From: Bryobacterales bacterium
GTDB lineage: Bacteria > Acidobacteriota > Terriglobia > Bryobacterales > Bryobacteraceae
Assembly (NCBI GenBank): GCA_020847045.1
Contig: JADLCT010000041.1
Span: forward strand, 1-43,671
Reading direction: 5' to 3'
DNA: 43,671 nucleotides
Part shown: piece after piece, positions 25,841 to 33,600 of the stretch
How positions within the stretch are numbered: position 1 is the first letter of the stretch
Layout of the letters: each line of letters opens with the position of its first letter
Notes under the pieces: model-generated
What the model saw: the letters and a program-made list of their open reading frames with translations, nothing else
What the model was told of the DNA's origin: nothing
Databases searched by the model: none
Made by a program: the position numbers and the translations under genes

Positions 25841-26785
25841 ATGGTTACGCTCCATGACATTCACGCCGCCGCAGCGCGCATCCGCCCCATTGCCCGCCGC
25901 ACGCCCGTTCTCACCAGCGCCGGCTTCAATGAGCGCGCCGGATGCGAAGCCTTCTTCAAGTGCGAGAACTTCCAAAAGGGCGGCTCGTTCAAGATTCGCG
26001 GAGCGTCGAACCTCATCTTCTCGCTGACGCCGGAGCAGCTACGCAACGGCATCGTGGCGTTCTCTTCAGGCAATCACGCCCAGGCCGCGGCCCTCGCCGC
26101 CCGCCACGCCGGGGCCCGCGCCACCATCGTGATGCCGTCCGACGCGCCGCGCAGCAAGATCGCCGCCACGCGCGCCTACGGCGCCACGATCATCACCTAC
26201 GACCGGCTGACGGAGGACCGCACCGCCATCGGACGGCGCATCGCGGCGGAGACCAACGCCACTCTGGTTCCGCCCTTTGACCACGAACTCATCATGGCCG
26301 GCGCGGGAACCGCCACGCTGGAACTGCTCGAAGAGGCGCCGGGCCTCGACGCGCTCGCCGTCTGCATTGGCGGCGGCGGCCTCATCGCGGGGTCAGCCAT
26401 AGCCGCCACGGAAACAAAACCTGGCATTCGCGTGTTTGGCGTCGAGCCCGCCCTCGCCAACGACGTGTGGCTCTCGCTGCAAAAAGGAATGCGCGTGGAG
26501 ATCCCGCCACCTGACACGATCGCGGACGGACTTCGCACGACGATGCCGGGCGAACTCACGTTCCCGGTGATTCGCGACCGTGTGGAGCAGGTGGTTCTGG
26601 TGACCGAGGACGAGATTCGCGAGACGGTGAAGTACCTGCTCACGCGCATGAAAATGCTGGTTGAGCCCAGCGGCGCCGTGGCGGCCGCCGCCGTACTGCA
26701 CGGGAAGCTGCCCGCCGGCCTGCGCCGCACGGGCATTCTCGTTTCGGGCGGAAACGTCGATTTCGACGTGCTGGCCGGATTCTAG
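25841..26785 (+). CDS. PLP-dependent threonine/serine dehydratase
   Basis: This 314-residue fold-type II PLP enzyme has Lys51 in GGSFKIRGAS as the Schiff-base lysine, SSGNHAQA for the substrate carboxylate loop, and CIGGGGLIAG as the glycine-rich phosphate loop. It converts L-threonine or L-serine to 2-oxobutyrate or pyruvate plus ammonia. It lacks the C-terminal ACT domain of biosynthetic IlvA, which points to a catabolic dehydratase or serine racemase-like enzyme. Its stop shares the tetranucleotide CTAG with the convergent argA stop. Confidence 0.93.
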   Translation: MVTLHDIHAAAARIRPIARRTPVLTSAGFNERAGCEAFFKCENFQKGGSFKIRGASNLIFSLTPEQLRNGIVAFSSGNHAQAAALAARHAGARATIVMPSDAPRSKIAATRAYGATIITYDRLTEDRTAIGRRIAAETNATLVPPFDHELIMAGAGTATLELLEEAPGLDALAVCIGGGGLIAGSAIAATETKPGIRVFGVEPALANDVWLSLQKGMRVEIPPPDTIADGLRTTMPGELTFPVIRDRVEQVVLVTEDEIRETVKYLLTRMKMLVEPSGAVAAAAVLHGKLPAGLRRTGILVSGGNVDFDVLAGF

Positions 26786-27363
26786 CCGCGCACCACGGGC
26801 AACTGCACGAACGGCCCCAGCGCGGGCGCTGGTTTCAGATCCACCTCGCGCAGCTTTTTCAGCATCGCGATCTCGTCGCAGCTTTGAAACTTCGGGCAAC
26901 TCAGGCAGTCCTTCCACGCCTTGAGCGGCAACAGGTTCCGGTCCACCTGGGTGAAGCCCAGCTTCGTGAAGAAGCCCGGCACATAGGTGAAGGCGAACAG
27001 TGTCGCCAGATCACACTCGCGGGCCTCGTGCTCCAACGCCTCCACCAGCAAGCGGCCCACGCCCGCGCCCTTGTCGGCGGCGGCCACGGCGAGCGAGCGC
27101 ACCTCGCCCGCGACCGGCGTATAGAAGTGCAGCGCCGCGCAGCCGGCCAGGCGGCCGCCGATCTCTGCCACCGTGAAATCACGTACGCTTTCGGCCAGAT
27201 CGAGTTCATTTCTGGGCAGCATGATCCCGTTGTTGGCATAGCTGTTGATCAGCCGCGCCATGGCGGAGATGTCCTGCATGCGCGCCTTGCGAACCGTCAC
27301 CGGCCGGGCCGCGTCCGTCTCCACGGCGGCCTCTTCATCCAGAGAGATGGTCTCGGCAATCAT
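26782..27363 (-). CDS. argA: N-acetylglutamate synthase, single-domain GNAT type
   Basis: This 193-residue acetyltransferase makes N-acetylglutamate from glutamate and acetyl-CoA, the first step of arginine synthesis. The GNAT core is residues about 22-170, with the acetyl-CoA loop RSLAVAAADKGAGVGRLL (89-106). The C-terminal signature KDCLSCPKFQSCDEIAM (Cys153, Cys156, Cys162) is typical of short ArgA proteins that lack the kinase-like domain of the classical enzyme. It is the third gene of argC-argB-argA, 16 bases after argB, with GGAGG before ATG 27363. No argJ is visible in the window, so a dedicated synthase is consistent. Confidence 0.88.
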   Translation of the reverse strand: MIAETISLDEEAAVETDAARPVTVRKARMQDISAMARLINSYANNGIMLPRNELDLAESVRDFTVAEIGGRLAGCAALHFYTPVAGEVRSLAVAAADKGAGVGRLLVEALEHEARECDLATLFAFTYVPGFFTKLGFTQVDRNLLPLKAWKDCLSCPKFQSCDEIAMLKKLREVDLKPAPALGPFVQLPVVRG

Positions 27364-27379
27364 GAGCTCGACCTCCTGT

Positions 27380-28159
27380 TCAACCCTCCAACACCGTGCC
27401 GGCCGCTTCGCCTTTCACCACGGCGGCCAGTACGCCCGGCCGCGCGCCGCCCACGACGTGCACGTGCCCGACACCCGCGTCCAGCGCCGCCATGGCGGCT
27501 TCCAACTTCGCCTGCATGCCGCCCGTGGCCACGCCCGTGGCGATCAGTTCGCGGCAGTCCGCGCGCGTCAACCGCGGCAGCAGCCTCTTCGACGCATCCA
27601 AGACGCCTTCCACATCGGTGAGGAACACAAGCCGTCCGGCGCGGAATCCGCCCGCGCACGCCACCGCCATCTGATCGGCATTTACGTTATAAATGCGGCC
27701 CGCGCGATCTCCCGCCACGCACGCGACAACGGGCAAATAGCCCGCCGCCGTCAACGTCTCCAGCACGCCGCCGTTGGAACGCACAACGCGGCCCACCGCG
27801 CCCAGACGCTCATCCATCTGCTCGGCCTCGGCCAGCAGGGCGTCAATTCCACTCAAACCCACGGCCAGCGACCCGGCCTCCACCAGTGACGCCACCAGCC
27901 CGTGATTCACGCTGCCGGCGAATATTTTCAGCAGCGCGTCCACAACCTCCGGCGTGGTCACGCGCAGTCCGTTGACGAACCGCGACTCCACGCCGCGCTC
28001 GGCGAGGTATCGCGTCATCTGCTTGCCGCCGCCGTGCACCACAGTCAGATGCGCGCCGGAGCTTGCAAGTTCCGCGATTTCCTGCGACAGGCGCCGGCGC
28101 GAGTCCGGCTCGTCCAGCAGCGTTCCGCCCAGCTTCACCAGAATCCGTGCGGCCGCCAT
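27380..28159 (-). CDS. argB: Acetylglutamate kinase
   Basis: This 259-residue amino-acid kinase phosphorylates N-acetylglutamate, the second step of arginine synthesis. Evidence is ILVKLGGTLLDEP (6-18), TVVHGGGKQMTRYL with the glycine-rich loop, YNVNADQMAVACA, and VATGGMQAKLEAA near the C-terminus. It is shorter than the roughly 300-residue arginine-inhibited hexameric forms and lacks their N-terminal helix, so allosteric arginine inhibition is less likely. Its ATG overlaps the argC stop (TAATG), indicating coupled translation. Confidence 0.95.
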   Translation of the reverse strand: MAAARILVKLGGTLLDEPDSRRRLSQEIAELASSGAHLTVVHGGGKQMTRYLAERGVESRFVNGLRVTTPEVVDALLKIFAGSVNHGLVASLVEAGSLAVGLSGIDALLAEAEQMDERLGAVGRVVRSNGGVLETLTAAGYLPVVACVAGDRAGRIYNVNADQMAVACAGGFRAGRLVFLTDVEGVLDASKRLLPRLTRADCRELIATGVATGGMQAKLEAAMAALDAGVGHVHVVGGARPGVLAAVVKGEAAGTVLEG

Positions 28160-29166
28160 TACAGAAGCGCCTCCGTCTCCGGATATCCCAGAATCAGGTT
28201 CATGTTTTGCACGGCCTGTCCGGCCGCGCCCTTCACCAGATTGTCGATCGCTGACACCACCACGGCGCGCCCGGTGGCCGCGTCGAGCGTCACGCCCAGG
28301 TCGCAGAAGTTGGTGTGCTGCACATGCATCAGGTCGGGCGCCTTGCCGGCCTCGAACACGCGGACAAAGGGTTCGCCCGCGTAGCGCTTCTCATACAACT
28401 CCACGATCTCCGCGGCCGACTTCACGCCTTTGGCCCGGAAGTAGATCGTCTCCAGAATGCCGCGGTTCAAGGGCAGCAGATGCGCCGTGAAGCTGAACTG
28501 GCTCTCCTCGATCCCCGAGTTCTGCAGCACCTCGGGCACATGCCGGTGCATCAGCATCGAGTACGCGCTGAAGTTTTCGTTGGCCTCGCAGTAGCTGGTC
28601 TTCAACGACGGCTTCCGGCCCGCGCCGGAGACGCCGCTCTTGGCGTCGCACACGATGCCGGCGCCAAGGTCCACCACGCCGGCCTCCACCAAAGGCGCGA
28701 TGGCGATGTTGGCCGCCGTGGGATAGCAGCCGGGGTTGGCCACCAGACGCGCCGGCTTGATCTTCTCGCGATAAAACTCGGGCAAACCATAGGCCGCCTC
28801 GCGCAGCAATCCCACGCTGGTGTGCGCATCCTTGTACCAGCGCTCGTGCACCGGGGCTTCGCGCAGACGGAACGCCGCGCTCAGGTCCACCACCTTCGCC
28901 CCGGCGTGCAGCAGTCCGGGCGCAACCTCCATGGCCACCTCGTGCGGCGTGGCTAGAAACACCACCGCCAGCCCCGAACGGTGCACCTCCTCCGCCGAAA
29001 ACGCCGCGCGGCGCGGCCCCTCGTGGTTCTTCGGCATCGGCCTTTGTTCGGAATCCGACCGGTGGTCAAGCAACACGATCTCCACACGCGGATGCCGGCT
29101 CAGGATCCTGATCAGCTCCTGCCCGCTATATCCACGAAAGCCGACGATACCAACAGGGGTCTTCAT
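28159..29166 (-). CDS. argC: N-acetyl-gamma-glutamyl-phosphate reductase
   Basis: This 335-residue NADP-dependent reductase catalyses the third arginine step. It starts with GIVGFRGYSGQELIRIL (6-22), the nucleotide-binding motif. ANPGCYPTA holds catalytic Cys147, and MHRHVPEVLQ lies in the His region. I chose ATG 29166, where the Rossmann strand begins and GGAGAAAGGAA lies 12-22 bases upstream; an upstream in-frame start at 29208 falls inside the leader hairpins. It is the first gene of the operon, preceded by a structured leader and tandem ARG-box-like sites. Confidence 0.95.
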   Translation of the reverse strand: MKTPVGIVGFRGYSGQELIRILSRHPRVEIVLLDHRSDSEQRPMPKNHEGPRRAAFSAEEVHRSGLAVVFLATPHEVAMEVAPGLLHAGAKVVDLSAAFRLREAPVHERWYKDAHTSVGLLREAAYGLPEFYREKIKPARLVANPGCYPTAANIAIAPLVEAGVVDLGAGIVCDAKSGVSGAGRKPSLKTSYCEANENFSAYSMLMHRHVPEVLQNSGIEESQFSFTAHLLPLNRGILETIYFRAKGVKSAAEIVELYEKRYAGEPFVRVFEAGKAPDLMHVQHTNFCDLGVTLDAATGRAVVVSAIDNLVKGAAGQAVQNMNLILGYPETEALL

Positions 29167-29191
29167 CTTCCGGCGAGGTTCCTTTCTCCAC

Positions 29192-29233
29192 AAAAGCGGC
29201 TCACACAAGCCGCGCCGTTTTCAGTGCGGCGCG
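29192..29233 (-). promoter_or_regulatory. argC leader: two overlapping alternative hairpins
   Basis: In the argC transcript direction a 7-bp stem, CGCGCCG with CGGCGCG (29227-29233 with 29211-29217), is followed by a 6-bp stem, GCGGCT with AGCCGC (29208-29213 with 29196-29201), and then TTTT. The two share bases 29211-29213, so they compete. The second resembles a terminator about 25 bases before argC ATG. This is an attenuator-like layout, recognised only by eye. Confidence 0.45.
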
Positions 29234-29243
29234 AAACGCAAAA

Positions 29244-29266
29244 CAGGACACGTCCGCCGTGTCCTG
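29244..29266 (-). promoter_or_regulatory. Perfect 9-bp hairpin in the argC leader
   Basis: CAGGACACG (29244-29252) and CGTGTCCTG (29258-29266) form a perfect 9-bp stem with a 5-base loop. On the argC strand it is followed by TTTTGCGTTT. It overlaps the proximal ARG-box-like site by a few bases. It could be a terminator/attenuator element or, as DNA, another operator. Confidence 0.5.
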
Positions 29267-29300
29267 CAAATTTATGCATTGTTGTGAATAAATATACCAT
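29263..29300. promoter_or_regulatory. Tandem ARG-box-like operators
   Basis: Two 18-bp sites lie 2 bp apart. Site 1 (29263-29280, core TGCAAATTTATGCA) and site 2 (29283-29300, core TGAATAAATATACC) match the ArgR/AhrC consensus (TGAAT-N4-ATTCA) at about 7 and 8 of the 10 conserved arm positions. Centre-to-centre distance is 20 bp, as for paired ARG boxes bound by an ArgR hexamer. They sit in the only AT-rich patch of the region, about 100 bases upstream of argC. No argR gene is in the window. Confidence 0.6.
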
Positions 29301-29333
29301 GCGCCGTTCGCGGATGCCTTCCCCTCCCTGTTT

Positions 29334-29339
29334 TATAAT
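29334..29339 (+). promoter_or_regulatory. TATAAT -10 element for the outer-membrane protein gene
   Basis: A perfect TATAAT in an AT-rich patch (gttttataatc) lies about 70 bases before ATG 29409, giving a leader of roughly 60 bases. No clear -35 is visible. It is about 35 bases downstream of the ARG-box-like sites, so those could affect it too. Confidence 0.4.
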
Positions 29340-29408
29340 CAATGAGGACCACTGCCGGAAACCTGACTCGTCCCCGCACTCGTCTCACACGCTTCGGCTG
29401 CACAACGT

Positions 29409-30056
29409 ATGAAGATACACACCATTTTGGCCCTGGCACTCATCTGTGCCGCCTCGCTCTCCGCGCAAACCTTCGAAATCAGCGCCTTTGGCGGTTACGA
29501 CCGCATTTCCAAGTCCGGTCTCGGCTCCCTGAACGCGGATACGATCAAGAAGGACGACTCGAATTTGAGACCGGGGCCGGCGTTTGGCGCGCGGTTTACG
29601 TTCAACAGCAAGGGCTACTACGGCCACGAGCTTACGATTCAGCAAACCAACGCCAAGTTCCGGACGAACCTGAAACTGGCCGACGGCAGCTTTCGGGAAG
29701 AGACGGGCAAGGCGAAGACCTACCTGGCCAGCTACAATTTCCTGATCTACATGATGCCGAACCGGGAAAAATGGCGGCCTTACGTCACCGGAGGAGTCAC
29801 GGGCGCGCAGTTCGCCGCTCCCAGGATTCCCACATGGCCCGGCGGCGGGTCACGCCGCTACGGCGCCAACTACGGCGGCGGCCTGAAGCTCTTCCCCCAC
29901 CAGAATTTCTTTGTCCGTCTCGACTTTCGTCATTACATGACCGGCAAGCCGTACGATCTCAGCTACCCCGATCCGACGTCGTCCAGCAAAGGGATCGATA
30001 CAGGCGGGCTGCTCCACACGCTGGAAGGCAGTTTCGGCGTGGGCGTGACGTTCTAG
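29409..30056 (+). CDS. Outer-membrane beta-barrel protein
   Basis: This 215-residue protein has signal peptide MKIHTILALALICAASLSAQ. The rest alternates aromatic and polar residues in short strands typical of OmpA/OmpW-like 8-stranded barrels (FGARFTFNSKGYYGHELTIQQTNAKF, YLASYNFLIYMMP, WRPYVTGGVTGAQF, YGANYGGGLKLFPHQNFFVRLDFRHY). It ends GSFGVGVTF with the C-terminal Phe of barrel proteins. No specific family is named. It shares the CTAG stop tetranucleotide with the convergent transporter gene. Confidence 0.88.
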   Translation: MKIHTILALALICAASLSAQTFEISAFGGYDRISKSGLGSLNADTIKKDDSNLRPGPAFGARFTFNSKGYYGHELTIQQTNAKFRTNLKLADGSFREETGKAKTYLASYNFLIYMMPNREKWRPYVTGGVTGAQFAAPRIPTWPGGGSRRYGANYGGGLKLFPHQNFFVRLDFRHYMTGKPYDLSYPDPTSSSKGIDTGGLLHTLEGSFGVGVTF

Positions 30057-30973
30057 CCGGTGGCGCTCTCCGTTTCGCGGACCGCTGGTTCGTGACTGAA
30101 CCGTTTCACCACGGCCACGCCCAGGAAGATCATCAGCATCGAAGCCGCCTGCTTGACGCCGAACGGCTCCCGGTAGGCGGCCCAACCCAACACGGCGGCC
30201 ACCACCACGTTCAGATACGGATAAACCGACACAAGTGAAACCGGCATGTGCTTCAGCGCATAGATGTAGCTGCTATAGCCGACAATCGAGCCGAACACCA
30301 CCAGGTAGCTCATCGCCACTAGTCCCTTTGTATCCCACACAACGGGTTTTTGCGGCCACAGCAGCGCCGGCGCGACATACATCAGGCCCGCGCCCATCTG
30401 CTGGATTGCCGCGTTCACCAGCGGCGGCGCGCCCGTATCGTGCCGTTTTTGAATCACTGAGCCGAACGTCCAACTGAACATGCCCACCTGGAGGATCAGA
30501 AAGCCTTTCCACTCACCGCCCGCCAAACCATGCTCGACCAGTCCGGGCACCATGAGCAGCGCCACGCCCGCCAGGCCGGTCCCCATGCCCGCTAGCGTGG
30601 GCTTCCGCAACGGCTCGCCCGCCGGCATCAGTGACTCCAGTCCGACGAGCCAGAAGGGCGACATGGCGATGATCAACGCGGCGAAACTCGACGGCACATA
30701 CAACTCGGCCGAGGTGAGCGCCATGTTGCCCACGCCGAGAATCAACATGCCGTGCGCCAGCGACCAGAGCGCGCCGCGCCAGGACGGCATCTTCTGCCGG
30801 AGCGCCAGGCACAGGGCGAGCATGATGGCGCCGGAGAGGCAGAAGCGGAAGCAGACGAGCAGCAGGGGAGGGTAGGACTCCAGCGCCACCCGAATGCCCA
30901 GGTAGGTGGTGCCCCAGAAAAAAGACACCGAGGCCAGGGCGATGTAGGCGCGAACCGGGTGGGGAGAGCCCAA
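30053..30973 (-). CDS. EamA/DMT family transporter
   Basis: This is a 306-residue inner-membrane protein with ten predicted helices in two EamA repeats (about 8-140 and 155-290). AYIALASVSFFWGTTYLGIRVAL begins the first repeat and the second ends AAYREPFGVKQAASMLMIFLGVAVV. Members export amino acids, metabolites or nucleotide-sugar-like compounds; the substrate is unknown. The only good in-frame start is TTG 30973. On the same strand TACCCT lies 5 bases before it and there is no Shine-Dalgarno sequence, which suggests a leaderless transcript. Confidence 0.9.
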   Translation of the reverse strand: MGSPHPVRAYIALASVSFFWGTTYLGIRVALESYPPLLLVCFRFCLSGAIMLALCLALRQKMPSWRGALWSLAHGMLILGVGNMALTSAELYVPSSFAALIIAMSPFWLVGLESLMPAGEPLRKPTLAGMGTGLAGVALLMVPGLVEHGLAGGEWKGFLILQVGMFSWTFGSVIQKRHDTGAPPLVNAAIQQMGAGLMYVAPALLWPQKPVVWDTKGLVAMSYLVVFGSIVGYSSYIYALKHMPVSLVSVYPYLNVVVAAVLGWAAYREPFGVKQAASMLMIFLGVAVVKRFSHEPAVRETESATG

Positions 30974-31015
30974 TTTTCAGGGTAGCATCCGGTGGTTTCG
31001 GTACAATTGAAGGGC
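30974..31015. promoter_or_regulatory. Divergent overlapping promoters, both near-leaderless
   Basis: The 42 bases between two divergent TTG starts hold TACCCT on the minus strand (30979-30984), 5 bases from the transporter start, and TACAAT on the plus strand (31002-31007), 8 bases from the kinase start. Neither gene has a Shine-Dalgarno sequence at normal spacing. The two promoters would have to share the intervening DNA for their -35 regions, so firing may be mutually exclusive. Confidence 0.4.
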
Positions 31016-31945
31016 TTGATCGTCACCGTCACCATCAACCCGGCGATCGACCGCATCATCAGCGTGGACAGGCTCGCGTTCGAGGACCGCGGCTACATCC
31101 TTTCCCGCGGTGAGGCGGCGGGCGGCCGGGGTTTGAACTCGTCACTCGTTGTCCATAATTTCGGCGCTCCCACGCTGGCCGTTGTCCCCAGTGGCGGCTC
31201 CACTGGGCGGCGGTTTGAGGAGGATTTGAAGCGGCTGGGGTTTCCCTACGTCGCGGTCCCCATCAAACAATCCATCCGGTCGAACTTCATCATCACCGAT
31301 AAGAACGGACTCACCGTAAAGTTGAACGAGCCCGGCCCTCATCTGTCGGCGCGCGAGTTGAAGCGCTTTGAAGAGGCCGTCGAGGCGTCGCTGCCCGGCG
31401 CCAGTTGGCTTCTGCTGTGCGGCAGCCTACCTCCGGACGTAAAGGTCGATTTCTACTGCCGTTTGATCCGGGCCGCGCATAAACACAAGGTGAAGACCTA
31501 CGTGGACACCGAGGGCGCATTCCTACAGGCCGTCCTCGAAGAGCAGCCCACGGTGGTGGCGCCGAACCAGCAGGAAGCCGAAGCGCTGTTGAACAAGTCG
31601 CTGATCACGCGGCACCAGTTTCGCGACGCCGTGGAGCGGATTCAACGGATGGGCTCCACCTATGGACTGCTCTCGCTCGGCAACCGCGGCGCGCTCATCG
31701 TTGACGGCAAGTCGGGCTACGAGATTGTGCCGCCCATGGTCGATGCCGTGTGCCCCATTGGCGCGGGCGACGCCCTGGATGCGGCCTTTGCCTGGGCCAT
31801 GACGCAGAAGGACGACTTTGTCGACGCCGCCCGCTGGGGCGTGGCCGCAGGCACGGCCTCCGCCATTCTGCCCGGCGTCAGCTTCGCCAGCCTGGAACAG
31901 ACGCGCGCCATCTATCAGCGCGTGGAAGTGAAGCGGCTGTACTGA
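31016..31945 (+). CDS. PfkB-family hexose kinase (1-phosphofructokinase/tagatose-6-P kinase-like)
   Basis: This 309-residue kinase from TTG 31016 begins LIVTVTINPAIDR, which lines up with the conserved MIxTVTLNPAxD start of the 1-phosphofructokinase/LacC group. That alignment decides the start; an upstream GTG at 30992 would put extra residues across a -10 element. GEAAGGRGLNSSLVV is the substrate region and PIGAGDALDAAFA carries the catalytic Asp and anion hole. It phosphorylates a sugar phosphate, probably fructose-1-phosphate or tagatose-6-phosphate, with ATP. No PTS genes are adjacent. Substrate class is confident, exact sugar is not. Confidence 0.88.
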   Translation: MIVTVTINPAIDRIISVDRLAFEDRGYILSRGEAAGGRGLNSSLVVHNFGAPTLAVVPSGGSTGRRFEEDLKRLGFPYVAVPIKQSIRSNFIITDKNGLTVKLNEPGPHLSARELKRFEEAVEASLPGASWLLLCGSLPPDVKVDFYCRLIRAAHKHKVKTYVDTEGAFLQAVLEEQPTVVAPNQQEAEALLNKSLITRHQFRDAVERIQRMGSTYGLLSLGNRGALIVDGKSGYEIVPPMVDAVCPIGAGDALDAAFAWAMTQKDDFVDAARWGVAAGTASAILPGVSFASLEQTRAIYQRVEVKRLY

Positions 31946-31970
31946 CCTTCACCCCGCCGCGATCCGGCGC

Positions 31971-33515
31971 CTACAGCGGTATGTTGCCGTGCTTTTTGCG
32001 CGGCATCGCATCCACCTTGTTCTCCAGCATCCGCAACGCGCGGATGAGACGTGGCCGTGTCTGGCGAGGCACGATCACGTCGTCGACGAAGCCGTTCTCG
32101 GCCGCCACGAACGGGCTGGCGAACCGGCTGTTGAACTCGTCGATTTTCGCCTTGCGCGCGGCCTCCTGATCCGCCGCCGACGCCAGTTCCCGCCGGTACA
32201 CGATGTTGACCGCGCCCTCGGCCCCCATGACGGCGATCTCGGCCGACGGCCAGGCGTAGTTGATGTCCGTCCGCAGGTGTTTGGATCCCATCACGCAATA
32301 CGCACCGCCGTAAGCCTTCCGCGTGATCACCGTGATCTTCGGCACCGTCGCCTCGGCATAGGCGTACAGCAGTTTTGCGCCGTGCCGGATGATGCCGCCG
32401 AACTCCTGCCCGGTTCCCGGCAGGAAGCCTGGCACATCCTCGAACGTCACAATGGGAATGTTGAACGCATCGCAGAAACGGACAAAGCGCGCGCCCTTCA
32501 CCGATGAGTCGATGTCGAGGCACCCGGCCAGATGCGCGGGCTGATTGGCAACGATCCCCACGGGACGGCCGTCCAGATGGGCGAAGCCCACCACGATGTT
32601 CCGGGCAAAATGCTCGTGCACCTCGAAGAACTCGCCCGCGTCGGCCACATGATGGATGACGTCCTTGATGTCGTAGGGCAGGTTCGACTCGCTGGGCACG
32701 ATGCGGTCCAGCGCGGGCTCCTCGCGGTCCGGCGGATCGTTTGCGGATCGCCGCGGCGGGTCATCCTGGTTGTTCTGCGGAATGTAGGTGAGCAGCCGCC
32801 GGATCTGCCGCAAACAGGCCCCGTCGTCCGGCGCCTGGAAGTGGGCCACGCCACTGACGGCGTTGTGCGTATGCGCGCCGCCCAGTTCCTCTTTCGTCAC
32901 CTCCTCGTGGGTAACGGTTTTGATGACGTCGGGGCCGGTGACGAACATGTAGCTGGAGCCCGAGGCCATGAACACGAAGTCGGTGATCGCTGGCGAGTAG
33001 ACGGCGCCGCCCGCGCATGGTCCGAGAATGGCCGATATCTGAGGCACAACGCCGCTGGCCAGCGTATTGCGCAGAAAAATGTCGGCATAGCCGCCCAGCG
33101 ACACCACGCCTTCCTGAATCCGCGCTCCCCCGGAATCGTTCAAGCCGATCACGGGCGCGCCGTTTTTCAGAGCGAGATCCATGATCTTGCAAATCTTCCG
33201 GGCATTGGTTTCCGACAGCGACCCGCCGAACACCGTAAAATCCTGAGCGTACACATAGGCGAGACGGCCATGGATCAGTCCGTGTCCGGTGACGAAGCCG
33301 TCGCCGTCGATCACCTGCTCACCCATGCCGAAATCACGGCAGCGGTGGCGCACCAGGGCGTCCATCTCTTCGAACGAACCCTCGTCGAGGAGCATGTCGA
33401 TCCGCTCGCGCGCCGTCAGCTTGCCCTCGGCGTGCTGCCGCGCCGCGCGTTCCGGCCCTCCGCCGGCCAGAGCCGCCGCTTTCCGCCGTAACACCTCGTC
33501 CATACGGTCCGTCAT
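31971..33515 (-). CDS. Acyl-CoA (propionyl-CoA-type) carboxylase, carboxyltransferase subunit
   Basis: This 514-residue beta subunit transfers carboxyl from biotin to an acyl-CoA. Typical motifs are [21 protein letters not shown] (about 34-54), [43 protein letters not shown] and the second-half crotonase signature [64 protein letters not shown]. Length fits PccB-type enzymes. The biotin carboxylase/carrier subunit is not in the window. ATG 33515 is preferred over 33542 because TACGCT lies 7 bases upstream, matching the leaderless pattern of neighbours; ATG 33503 is also possible. Confidence 0.94.
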   Translation of the reverse strand: MTDRMDEVLRRKAAALAGGGPERAARQHAEGKLTARERIDMLLDEGSFEEMDALVRHRCRDFGMGEQVIDGDGFVTGHGLIHGRLAYVYAQDFTVFGGSLSETNARKICKIMDLALKNGAPVIGLNDSGGARIQEGVVSLGGYADIFLRNTLASGVVPQISAILGPCAGGAVYSPAITDFVFMASGSSYMFVTGPDVIKTVTHEEVTKEELGGAHTHNAVSGVAHFQAPDDGACLRQIRRLLTYIPQNNQDDPPRRSANDPPDREEPALDRIVPSESNLPYDIKDVIHHVADAGEFFEVHEHFARNIVVGFAHLDGRPVGIVANQPAHLAGCLDIDSSVKGARFVRFCDAFNIPIVTFEDVPGFLPGTGQEFGGIIRHGAKLLYAYAEATVPKITVITRKAYGGAYCVMGSKHLRTDINYAWPSAEIAVMGAEGAVNIVYRRELASAADQEAARKAKIDEFNSRFASPFVAAENGFVDDVIVPRQTRPRLIRALRMLENKVDAMPRKKHGNIPL

Positions 33516-33555
33516 CAGATGCAGCGTATCAGAGGCTGGCATCCGGCCTTGTCCT

Positions 33556-33588
33556 CTTCGCTACACTTCAGCCCTGCTTCGCTACACT
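33556..33588 (+). repeat. 12-bp direct repeat containing the gatB -10 element
   Basis: CTTCGCTACACT occurs at 33556-33567 and again at 33577-33588, a period of 21 bp, two helical turns. The second TACACT ends 12 bases before gatB ATG 33601 and looks like its -10. The repeats may be a regulator site on one DNA face, or a duplicated promoter. Confidence 0.5.
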
Positions 33589-33600
33589 GAAAGAACTCCC

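Noticed and set aside
23555..25975. An 806-codon minus-strand frame opposite the dehydrogenase and fucosidase
   Set aside because: It spans two recognised genes and their gap and has no recognisable domain; it is a composition artefact.
29342..30238. Plus-strand frame starting two bases after the TATAAT, overlapping the outer-membrane protein gene
   Set aside because: Its translation is Arg/Gly-rich without motifs, and the alternative frame from 29409 has a signal peptide and barrel pattern.
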